Source of the DNA: an uncultured Acidimicrobiales bacterium
GTDB taxonomy: Bacteria > Actinomycetota > Acidimicrobiia > Acidimicrobiales > SHLQ01
Length of the DNA stretch: 44,593 nt
Assembly: GCA_905479685.1 (NCBI GenBank)
Contig: CAJQNJ010000047.1
Location: 1 to 44,593 of the forward strand
Direction of reading: 5' to 3'
Positions 34,283 through 41,636 of this stretch are shown one piece after another. The notes below the pieces were generated by a model. That model was not told where the DNA came from. It searched no databases and saw only the letters and a list, made by a program, of their open reading frames with translations. Positions within the stretch are counted from its first letter, which is position 1; the number at the start of each line of letters is the position of its first letter. Position numbers and translations under genes: made by a program.

Positions 34283-36478
34283 ATGGCTGAGCCTTTACAT
34301 CGCGCCCTTGGACTGACCGACGACGAAGCCGAATCCATCGACGAGATTCTTGGCCGACCGGCCAACCCACTCGAGCTCTCCATGTACTCGGTGATGTGGT
34401 CTGAGCATTGCTCCTACAAGTCGTCCCGGATTCATCTGAAGCGCCTTCCGACCGAGGCTCCCTGGGTGCTGGTCGGCCCCGGTGAGAACGCTGGTGTTGT
34501 CGACCTCGGCGACGGGATCGCTGGTGCGTTCCGAATCGAGAGCCACAACCACCCCTCCGCGATCGAGCCATATGAAGGTGCTGCGACAGGGGCCGGTGGA
34601 ATCCTTCGAGACATCTTCACCATGGGTGCGCGACCGATCGCGTTGATGGATCCACTCCGATTCGGTCCGATCGACGATGCTCGGAGCCGCTGGATCGCAG
34701 AAGGTGTCGTCAGTGGAATCTCTGGCTACGGCAACTCGGTGGGTGTTCCCACCGTCGGTGGCGAAACGATCTTCGACGAGACCTACAAGGGCAACCCGCT
34801 CGTCAACGTCTTCTGTCTTGGGACGATGCCAACCGAACGCCTGGTCCTCGGCGAGGCAACCGGTCTCGGCAATATCGCGATTCTCTTCGGATCCGCGACT
34901 GGACGTGATGGGATCGGCGGCGTCAGTGTCCTTGCGTCGGCTGGCTTTGATGATTCCGAGGACGAAAGCGCCAAGCGCCCCAGCGTTCAGGTTGGTGACC
35001 CGTTCGAGGAGAAACGCCTGATCGAGGCATGTCTCGAGCTCCTCGACGAAGGCCTTGTTGTGGGAATTCAAGACCTCGGCGGTGCAGGGTTTTGCTGCGC
35101 GACGTCGGAGACGGCCTCTCGAGGCGGCATGGGAATGGACGTCGACGTGACGGCCGTACACCGCCGCCAAGCGGGTATGGAACCGTTCGAGGTCATGACC
35201 AGCGAGAGCCAAGAGCGCATGCTCGCGATCGTCGAACCGACCAACGTCGAGCGGGTCATGGAGCTTTGTGCGAAGTGGGAAGTACAAGCGTCGGTCGTCG
35301 GCACGGTGGTCGAAGGTGGTGCCCTGCGGATCCTCGATGGTTTCGATGGCGATGTGCTCGCAGACATCCCGGCTTCATCGCTACACGACGCCGCCCCCCT
35401 CTATGACCGACCGATGGCAGAGCCCGACCGCACATCCGAGGTCGACCCAGCCACCCTCGACACACCCGTAGATCTGTGGGGCGAGCTCACGTCCATGCTC
35501 ATGGACACATCATGGGTGTACAACCAGTACGACTCACAGCTTTTCCTCAACACGGTCATCGGTCCGGGCAGCGACGCAACACTTCTTCGTCTCAAACACC
35601 CGACGACGAATGTGGACACCGGTCGCGGGATCGGCATGACCACCGACGGGAACCATCACTGGTGCATCGTCAACCCGTTCCGTGGTGCGGCGATGACAGT
35701 GGCCGAATCGATGTTGAACCTTGCGTGTGTCGGGGCAAAGCCGCTCGCACTCGTCAACAACTTGAACTTCGGCAATCCCGAACATCCCGAGACAATGTGG
35801 CAACTGAGTCAGTCGGTCGACGGCATGGCCGAGGCGTGCATGGCGTTCACGGTTCCCGTGGTCGGTGGCAACGTGAGTCTCTACAACGAGGCGAACGGCA
35901 AGAACATCGATCCCACTCCCGTTGTCGGAATGCTCGGAATGACAGAAACGATCGAACACATACCGCCGGGAATGGGGCTCAGTGAGGGTGATCGATTGAT
36001 CGTGCTCGGCCCGGTTGGGAGCGGACTCGGTGGGTCGTTGTGGGCTCGCAACAATGGCGCGATCGGCGGCGATCTTCCCGAACTCGATTACGACATGCAT
36101 CTGCGTGTCTCCGAAGTCACCCGCAAGTTGGTCTCGGGCGGAATCGTGTCGGCCGTACACGATGTGGCCGCAGGAGGACTTGGCCTCGCGATTGCAGAGA
36201 TGGCGATCGCTGGGGGAGTCGGCGTGATCGCAGCACGAGTCAAGTCGCACGATGCACTCTTCAGCGAAGCGCCTTCGCGAGTTGTGGTGGCCGTGACCCC
36301 CGACAACATGCAACTGGTCGAGAACATGGCCGAGTCGATGGGTGTCCCGATGATGCGTTTGGGCCTTGCGACCGGGGACACGATTTCGTTCAAAGGACTT
36401 GTCGAAGGTTCCCTCGCTGATGCCACCGAACAGTGGCGCACCAAACTCCCCTCCGCAATGGGAGCAGCCGCAGAATGA
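34283..36478 (+). CDS. purL: FGAM synthase large subunit PurL
   Basis: ATP-dependent amidation of FGAR to FGAM with ammonia from PurQ and PurS as bridge. The short, Gram-positive type (731 residues) without glutaminase domain. Hallmarks: [64 protein letters not shown], and [10 protein letters not shown] in the second half. No separated ribosome binding site is visible. It starts a second purine block with purF (94 bases on) and purM, away from purSQ. Confidence 0.97.
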   Translation: MAEPLHRALGLTDDEAESIDEILGRPANPLELSMYSVMWSEHCSYKSSRIHLKRLPTEAPWVLVGPGENAGVVDLGDGIAGAFRIESHNHPSAIEPYEGAATGAGGILRDIFTMGARPIALMDPLRFGPIDDARSRWIAEGVVSGISGYGNSVGVPTVGGETIFDETYKGNPLVNVFCLGTMPTERLVLGEATGLGNIAILFGSATGRDGIGGVSVLASAGFDDSEDESAKRPSVQVGDPFEEKRLIEACLELLDEGLVVGIQDLGGAGFCCATSETASRGGMGMDVDVTAVHRRQAGMEPFEVMTSESQERMLAIVEPTNVERVMELCAKWEVQASVVGTVVEGGALRILDGFDGDVLADIPASSLHDAAPLYDRPMAEPDRTSEVDPATLDTPVDLWGELTSMLMDTSWVYNQYDSQLFLNTVIGPGSDATLLRLKHPTTNVDTGRGIGMTTDGNHHWCIVNPFRGAAMTVAESMLNLACVGAKPLALVNNLNFGNPEHPETMWQLSQSVDGMAEACMAFTVPVVGGNVSLYNEANGKNIDPTPVVGMLGMTETIEHIPPGMGLSEGDRLIVLGPVGSGLGGSLWARNNGAIGGDLPELDYDMHLRVSEVTRKLVSGGIVSAVHDVAAGGLGLAIAEMAIAGGVGVIAARVKSHDALFSEAPSRVVVAVTPDNMQLVENMAESMGVPMMRLGLATGDTISFKGLVEGSLADATEQWRTKLPSAMGAAAE

Positions 36479-36572
36479 GGATCGTGAGGCATCCTCCGAA
36501 TCGGCTGTTCCGAAGCGAAGCGACCCTTGGCGACGCTTTCCGCCCCGTGGAGCTTCAAGGGAGCGGGCAATA

Positions 36573-38054
36573 ATGTGCGGAATCTTCGGGGTGTATGCGC
36601 CGGGACGTATGGTTGCGCATCTGACCTATCTGGGTTTGTATGCACTCCAGCATCGAGGGCAAGAGTCGGCGGGCATGGCGGTCAGCAACTTCGAAGATGT
36701 CATGGTTGTCAAAGAGATGGGCCTGGTCTCGAACGTCTTCGATGATCGTGTGTTGACCTCGCTGCCTGGCGATGTGGCCATTGGGCAGACGCGGTACTCG
36801 ACAACCGGTGCGTCGCAATGGCGCAATGCACAACCGATCTATCGGGGCGTTGGCGACCTCCAGTTCGCGCTGGGACACAATGGCAATCTGGTGAACACCG
36901 AGGCCTTGGCACAAGAGGCCGGAATGCTTCCCGGCACCGTTGCGAGCGACTCTGATCTCGTTGGCGAGTTGGTGGCCCAAGAGTTGTTCGGCACGTCGCA
37001 TTCTGCGGAGAATCCGCTTCTCGAAGCGATGATGGTGATTCTTCCAAAGCTCGAAGGTGCCTTCTGTTTCTCGGTCATGGACCAAACGCAGATCATTGGG
37101 GTTCGGGATCCGAATGGATTTCGCCCTCTCGCTCTCGGGCGCCTCGATGACGGAGGATGGGTCCTGGCGTCGGAGAGCCCTGCTTTCGACGTTGTTGGTG
37201 CGACCTTCGTGCGAGAACTCGAGCCTGGCGAGATGATCGTCATCGATGCCGATGGTGTGACCTCGTATCGGCCTTTCGATGATTCGAAAGTGAATCCCAA
37301 ACTCTGCATCTTCGAGTTCGTCTACTTCGCTCGACCCGATTCGATGCTCTACGGGCAGAATGTCCACCAGGCCAGAGTGCGGATGGGAGAGGCCTTGGCC
37401 GAACAGGCCCCTGTCGAAGCTGACCTCGTCATGGGTGTGCCCGAATCCGGAATTCCCGCGGCGGAGGGATATGCCAAGGCCAGCGGTATCACGTTCGGGC
37501 ATGGGCTCGTGAAGAACCGCTACATCGGTAGGACGTTCATCGCACCGAATCAGGCGCTTCGGGCGCTCGGCGTGCGTATGAAACTCAACCCGCTGCGAGA
37601 CAACATCGCCGGCAAGCGGTTGGTCGTGGTCGACGATTCGATCGTTCGCGGCACCACGACCAAAGGGATGATCTCGATGCTCCGCGAGGCTGGGGCGAAG
37701 GAAGTACACCTTCGTATCTCTTCTCCGCCCTACAAATGGCCGTGCTTCTATGGCATGGACACCGGGATCCGAAGTGAACTCCTGGCGGCGAACCTCAGCG
37801 TCGACGAGATCCGCGCGTACACCGGTGCCGACACGCTTTCGTACCTACACATCGACAAGCTCATCTCAGCCACTGGCGCCGTGAAGGCGGGCTTCTGCGA
37901 TGCATGTCTGACCGGTAACTATCCGATCGAGATCCCGGTGAATCTCACGAAGAACGTTCTCGAAGTCGGCAGCGTGCGCGATGACCAGAACTCGATAGGC
38001 AACTCCTTGGTTGCCGATGCGAGCATCGGCTCGTCTGACTCACTCTTCTCCTAG
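36573..38054 (+). CDS. purF: Amidophosphoribosyltransferase
   Basis: First committed step of purine synthesis: PRPP and glutamine give phosphoribosylamine. The frame is open to 36366, but ATG at 36573 places the catalytic cysteine right after Met (MCGIFGVYAP), exposed by Met removal and needing no propeptide, and GGGAG lies about nine bases upstream. The glutaminase part has LQHRGQESAG; the transferase part has the PRPP motif RLVVVDDSIVRGTTTKGM. Cysteines in KLCIFEFVYF, WPCFYGMD and GFCDACLTGNYP match the Bacillus-type 4Fe-4S ligands. 493 residues. Confidence 0.96.
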   Translation: MCGIFGVYAPGRMVAHLTYLGLYALQHRGQESAGMAVSNFEDVMVVKEMGLVSNVFDDRVLTSLPGDVAIGQTRYSTTGASQWRNAQPIYRGVGDLQFALGHNGNLVNTEALAQEAGMLPGTVASDSDLVGELVAQELFGTSHSAENPLLEAMMVILPKLEGAFCFSVMDQTQIIGVRDPNGFRPLALGRLDDGGWVLASESPAFDVVGATFVRELEPGEMIVIDADGVTSYRPFDDSKVNPKLCIFEFVYFARPDSMLYGQNVHQARVRMGEALAEQAPVEADLVMGVPESGIPAAEGYAKASGITFGHGLVKNRYIGRTFIAPNQALRALGVRMKLNPLRDNIAGKRLVVVDDSIVRGTTTKGMISMLREAGAKEVHLRISSPPYKWPCFYGMDTGIRSELLAANLSVDEIRAYTGADTLSYLHIDKLISATGAVKAGFCDACLTGNYPIEIPVNLTKNVLEVGSVRDDQNSIGNSLVADASIGSSDSLFS

Positions 38055-38064
38055 GGGCAATCGC

Positions 38065-39111
38065 ATGACCGAGAACGGTGCCACATACCGAGATTCAGGC
38101 GTTGACATCGATGCCGGAGAGGCTGCCGTCGAGCGCATCAAACCGCTCGTAGCGCGAACCGAACGGCCAGGTGTCGTTGGTGGCATCGGCGGCTTTGGCG
38201 GTCTGTTCGATGTCAGAGCAGCAGGATACGACGATCCACTGCTGGTCTCGTCGACAGATGGCGTCGGGACCAAGGCTCTGGTTGCAACTGCGGCGAATCG
38301 TTTCGAGACGATCGGTATCGACCTCGTTGCGATGTGCGTCGACGATCTGGTGTGTCAGGGCGCTGAGCCCCTCTTCTTTCTCGACTATGTGTCCGTCGGG
38401 ACGCTCGATGCAGATCAGATGGAGGCACTCGTCGCGGGTGTGGCAGAAGGATGTCGACAGGCGAACTGTGCGTTGATCGGTGGAGAGATGGCCGAACATC
38501 CCGGCGTCATGTCGGCGGGAGACTTCGAGTTGGTCGGGTTCTCTGTGGGCGCGGTCGAGCGGAATAGGGTCATCACCGGCCAGCGGGTCGAGGTGGGCGA
38601 TGCGCTCGTCGGGCTGTCCTCCCCAAACCTTCGTTCCAATGGCTTCTCCCTGGCCCGCCGGATCATGTTTGACATCGCAGGCCGGTCGCTCGATGATCCG
38701 GCGTACAACGATGCTGCTGAAACAGTGGCAGATGCCCTCCTTGATCCCTCGGTGATCTACTCGCCCGCCGTACTTGCGGCCGCGAAGGCCTTCGACCTTC
38801 GGGCGGTCGCCCACATCACAGGAGGCGGCCTTCCCGGCAATCTCAACAGAGTGCTTCCGGCCGGTACCGATGCGCGTGTCGACACGACGACGTGGGGGTC
38901 ACCACCGATCTTCGCTGAGCTCGCAGATCTGGGGGGCGTCGCCATCGATGAGATGTTCCGAGTGTTCAACATGGGTATCGGGATGGTGCTGGTAGTTCCG
39001 CCAGAACACGTTGATGGGCTTGTTGATCTTGCCCTGGATCATGGACACCCCGCGGTGATGATCGGTGAGGTCGTGCAGGGTGATGGAGTCGTACAGCTCG
39101 ACCATCGATGA
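38065..39111 (+). CDS. purM: AIR synthetase (FGAM cyclo-ligase)
   Basis: Closes FGAM to aminoimidazole ribonucleotide with ATP. Motifs: YRDSGVDIDAGEAAVERIK near the start, GGFGGLFDV, LLVSSTDGVGTKALVA, GIDLVAMCVDDLVCQGAEP, GGEMAEHPGVM and AHITGGGLPGNLNRVLP. The frame is open to 38011 inside purF, but ATG at 38065 with AGGGG upstream gives the normal 348 residues. It ends the purine block; the tRNA genes follow after 95 bases. Confidence 0.96.
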   Translation: MTENGATYRDSGVDIDAGEAAVERIKPLVARTERPGVVGGIGGFGGLFDVRAAGYDDPLLVSSTDGVGTKALVATAANRFETIGIDLVAMCVDDLVCQGAEPLFFLDYVSVGTLDADQMEALVAGVAEGCRQANCALIGGEMAEHPGVMSAGDFELVGFSVGAVERNRVITGQRVEVGDALVGLSSPNLRSNGFSLARRIMFDIAGRSLDDPAYNDAAETVADALLDPSVIYSPAVLAAAKAFDLRAVAHITGGGLPGNLNRVLPAGTDARVDTTTWGSPPIFAELADLGGVAIDEMFRVFNMGIGMVLVVPPEHVDGLVDLALDHGHPAVMIGEVVQGDGVVQLDHR

Positions 39112-39206
39112 TCGCCGTCGCGTGGATTCTTGGTCGCCGAGCGGTAACGTAACTTCGCTCATCTCATTGGGGTGAGTATGCAGATCACAGCTACTGTGTG
39201 AAGCAA

Positions 39207-39281
39207 GGTCCCGTGGTGAAGTCAGGAGTTCACGCCGCCCTGTCAAGGCGGAGGTCGCGAGTTCAAATCTCGTCGGGACCG
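39207..39281 (+). tRNA. tRNA-Asp (GTC)
   Basis: Acceptor GGTCCCG pairs with CGGGACC; anticodon stem CCGCC/GGCGG holds the loop CTGTCAA, anticodon GTC; T arm GCGAG-TTCAAAT-CTCGT is normal. The discriminator base is G and CCA is encoded (39282-39284). Confidence 0.97.
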
Positions 39282-39285
39282 CCAC

Positions 39286-39311
39286 ACAAAACGTGCGAGA
39301 GCTCGTTTTGT
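39286..39311 (+). terminator. Hairpin between the two tRNA genes
   Basis: ACAAAACG (39286-39293) and CGTTTTGT (39304-39311) pair perfectly over eight bases around a 10-base loop. It may be a terminator for tRNA-Asp or a processing signal in a shared precursor; the T run is within the stem. Confidence 0.5.
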
Positions 39312-39314
39312 TTC

Positions 39315-39387
39315 GGTCGGGTAGCTCAGTTGGCAGAGCGACCGCCTGAAAAGCGGTAGGTCCCCGGATCGACGCCGGGCCCGACCA
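39315..39387 (+). tRNA. tRNA-Phe (GAA), with A54 in the T loop
   Basis: Acceptor GGTCGGG pairs with CCCGACC; D arm GCTC-AGTTGGCA-GAGC; anticodon stem ACCGC/GCGGT with loop CTGAAAA, anticodon GAA; T stem CCCGG/CCGGG. The T loop reads ATCGACG, so position 54, nearly always T, is A. The discriminator is A; CCA is not encoded. Confidence 0.95.
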
Positions 39388-39392
39388 CACGA

Positions 39393-39421
39393 AACAGCCA
39401 CCGCATCATGCGGTGGCTGTT
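39393..39421 (+). terminator. Hairpin after tRNA-Phe
   Basis: AACAGCCACCGCA and TGCGGTGGCTGTT form a perfect 13-bp stem with a 3-base loop (TCA) just after tRNA-Phe. There is no T-tract beyond TT, but its position suits transcription end of the tRNA unit. Confidence 0.65.
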
Positions 39422-39450
39422 CACGTTCAGCCGCCGGACAGGGCCACTAC

Positions 39451-39507
39451 CTCCAAAATTCCTGCGGTAAACCGCGATAGTCGCGGTTTACCGCAGGAAT
39501 TTTGGAG
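39451..39507. repeat. Perfect 27-bp inverted repeat with 3-base loop
   Basis: Bases 39451-39477 and 39481-39507 are perfect reverse complements around TAG. Arms start CTCCAAAATTCC and end in AACCGCGA. It lies between the tRNA unit and the convergent globin gene, seven bases from the globin stop. It could be a two-way terminator, but the length and perfection are unusual. Confidence 0.9.
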
Positions 39508-39514
39508 ATGAGAG

Positions 39515-39892
39515 TTATGCCGTATTGATCATGTGGGTGGCGGCCATCTCGAAGTAGTCGATCATCTGCTGCTCGAGTTCGGGATGGAGATCTCCGGCTC
39601 GGACCGCACCGACCATGTGGGTGACCCAGGCATCTCGCTCGGCGGAGGTGATGACGAACGGTGCATGTCGCATGCGCAGTCGTGGGTGACCACGTTCCTC
39701 GGAGTAGGTCGTTGGGCCGCCCCAGTACTGGGCCAGAAACTTGACCATGTGGTCTCGTGATTCGGTCAGGTCTTCGGGATAGAGCGGTCGAAGTAACACA
39801 TCGGTTTCGACTGCGTCGTAGAACCGGTCGATCATCGACTCGAACCAGGTCATGCCGCCGATGGCTTCATACATTGTCAGCGGTGTATCCAT
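39515..39892 (-). CDS. glbO: Truncated haemoglobin, group II (GlbO-like)
   Basis: Small oxygen- or NO-handling haem protein. Features of the 2/2 globin family are visible: MYEAIGGMTWFESMIDRFYDAV (helices A-B), the E-helix/E-F region FLAQYWGGPTTYSEERGHPRL, and the proximal histidine in RMRHAPFVIT, with a late-helix WVTHMVGAV typical of group II. Start: GTG at 39898 is possible, but TAACGT (39899-39904) stands exactly six bases before the ATG at 39892, which fits a leaderless transcript, giving 125 residues. It is divergent from glpD, with 78 bases between starts. Confidence 0.92.
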   Translation of the reverse strand: MDTPLTMYEAIGGMTWFESMIDRFYDAVETDVLLRPLYPEDLTESRDHMVKFLAQYWGGPTTYSEERGHPRLRMRHAPFVITSAERDAWVTHMVGAVRAGDLHPELEQQMIDYFEMAATHMINTA

Positions 39893-39898
39893 CTCCAC

Positions 39899-39904
39899 AC
39901 GTTA
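39899..39904 (-). promoter_or_regulatory. -10 box of a probable leaderless glbO transcript
   Basis: On the minus strand TAACGT is followed by GTGGAG and then the ATG at 39892, the same six-base spacing seen at cwlM, gpmI, purC, purS and glpD. It decides between the GTG and ATG starts. Confidence 0.5.
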
Positions 39905-39958
39905 GGGCGGTTGTCGCCGACGCGAGGGTTCGTCTCATGTCCATTCTGTGTCCCTCGA

Positions 39959-39964
39959 TAGCAT
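39959..39964 (+). promoter_or_regulatory. -10 box of a probable leaderless glpD transcript
   Basis: TAGCAT lies exactly six bases before the glpD ATG and there is no ribosome binding site. No convincing -35 box was found upstream. It is back to back with the glbO box. Confidence 0.5.
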
Positions 39965-39970
39965 GACCGT

Positions 39971-41578
39971 ATGGAACTCAGAGCAAGCAACGTTGCTCGA
40001 CTCGATGGCGGGTCGTTCGATGTGCTCGTCGTCGGTGGGGGGATAAACGGAGCGGTTGCAGCAGCCGTATTGGCAGGTCGCGGACTCGATGTTGCGATCA
40101 TCGATCGCGGTGACTGGGCGGGGTTCACGAGCTCGTCATCGTCGAATCTGGCATGGGGCGGATTCAAGTACCTCGAGAACTACGAGTTGAACCTGGTACG
40201 CAAACTGTCGATGTCGCGCAACCGGCTGCTGAAGGCGTACCCATCGAACATTTCACAGTTGGGATTCCTCGCGGCGCTCGATCACGGCTCCCCGTTTCCC
40301 CCATGGCTCGCAGCGCTCGGTAGTTCGGCCTACTGGGCGATTGGCAACTTTCAGACGCAGCGTCCCCAAGTCTTGGGCCCCGAAGAGATCAAGGCCGAAG
40401 AACCCGTCATCAACACCGACAACGTCCGTGGGGGAATCGAATATTTCGACGCATATCTTCGTGACAACGACAGCCGGTTCGTGTTCAATTTCGTGCGCCA
40501 GGCTCTCGAGGCAGGCGCCACCGCTGCGAATTATGTCGAGCTCGTCTCGGCCACAAAGTCCGAAGACCGCTGGGATGTCGAGCTCGAAGACGTCGAGTTC
40601 GGCCAGAAGCTGTCGCTCTCTGCGAGTGCGATCGTCAACGCTGCCGGGCCCTTTGTCGATGGTTTGAACGAGAAGTGGAACAACACGACTGAACATCGCA
40701 TCGTGTACTCAAAGGGCATTCATCTCGTCGTGCCACAACTCACCGAGAACGAACGGGTGCTCGCCTTCTTCGACGATACGCAACGACTCTTCTACGTGAT
40801 ACCGATGGGTCGTCGCTCGGTGATCGGTACCACCGACACTCGAGTTCCGACACCGTTCACCGAGGTCACCGACGAAGATCGAACTTTTCTTCTCGAGCAA
40901 ATCAACGCTCGCCTTGACCTGGACGCTCCGCTCACTCCGGACGACATCATCGCCGAACGCTGTGGTGTTCGACCATTGGTCGTAAAGAACGATGGTGATG
41001 ACCGCGAGGACATCGACTGGACGACCCTTTCGCGAAAGCACGAGATCGATCTCGACCCCGATCGTCGCATCGTCACCATTTTCGGCGGAAAGATCACGGA
41101 CTGCTTGAACGTGGGCGAAGAAGTTGCCCTCGAGATCGAGCAGCTTGGGTTTGTACTCGAAGCCGATCGGAGTGATTGGTTCGGGGAGCCCTCCGATGAG
41201 GTGCGGGACGACTTCATGCGACAGGCCAAGCGGATGAAGCTGGACAGTCTTCGACACAAGAAGGGCGTCGAACCGCTCAGTGAGCGGCTGTGGCGGCGAT
41301 ATGGCCGTCGCGCCTTCGCCATGCTCGACAGCATCCGTGAGGATCCGTCGATGGGAGAGGACATTCTTGCTTCGGCCGACTACCTGCGCGCCGAACTCCA
41401 TCACGCTGCCCGACACGAGATGGTGACCCACCTCGAGGACTTCACACTTCGTCGTTCAAAGATCGATTTGGTCGTGCGGAACGAAAAGATTCGGGCGGGC
41501 GATGGCCTCCGCGAGGTTGCCGAGATCCTGTTTGGCGATCGAGCCGACGCAAAACTCGCCGAATACCTCGCTGACTGA
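39971..41578 (+). CDS. glpD: Glycerol-3-phosphate dehydrogenase (FAD, GlpD family)
   Basis: Membrane-associated flavoenzyme that oxidises glycerol-3-phosphate to dihydroxyacetone phosphate and passes electrons to quinone. The FAD-binding motif DVLVVGGGINGAVAAAVLAG is near residue 17, with VAIIDRGDWAGFTSSSSSNL, GGFKYLENYELNLVRK, VNAAGPFVD, and the substrate region GRRSVIGTTDTR and ERCGVRPLV. A C-terminal helical domain follows. 535 residues is normal. No glpK or glpF is nearby. It converges on the kinase-flippase gene. Confidence 0.92.
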   Translation: MELRASNVARLDGGSFDVLVVGGGINGAVAAAVLAGRGLDVAIIDRGDWAGFTSSSSSNLAWGGFKYLENYELNLVRKLSMSRNRLLKAYPSNISQLGFLAALDHGSPFPPWLAALGSSAYWAIGNFQTQRPQVLGPEEIKAEEPVINTDNVRGGIEYFDAYLRDNDSRFVFNFVRQALEAGATAANYVELVSATKSEDRWDVELEDVEFGQKLSLSASAIVNAAGPFVDGLNEKWNNTTEHRIVYSKGIHLVVPQLTENERVLAFFDDTQRLFYVIPMGRRSVIGTTDTRVPTPFTEVTDEDRTFLLEQINARLDLDAPLTPDDIIAERCGVRPLVVKNDGDDREDIDWTTLSRKHEIDLDPDRRIVTIFGGKITDCLNVGEEVALEIEQLGFVLEADRSDWFGEPSDEVRDDFMRQAKRMKLDSLRHKKGVEPLSERLWRRYGRRAFAMLDSIREDPSMGEDILASADYLRAELHHAARHEMVTHLEDFTLRRSKIDLVVRNEKIRAGDGLREVAEILFGDRADAKLAEYLAD

Positions 41579-41636
41579 GCACGCAGCGAGATCGTCGTCC
41601 CGTTCGCGGCCTGGATCCAGTTGTCGCGGCGTCGTG

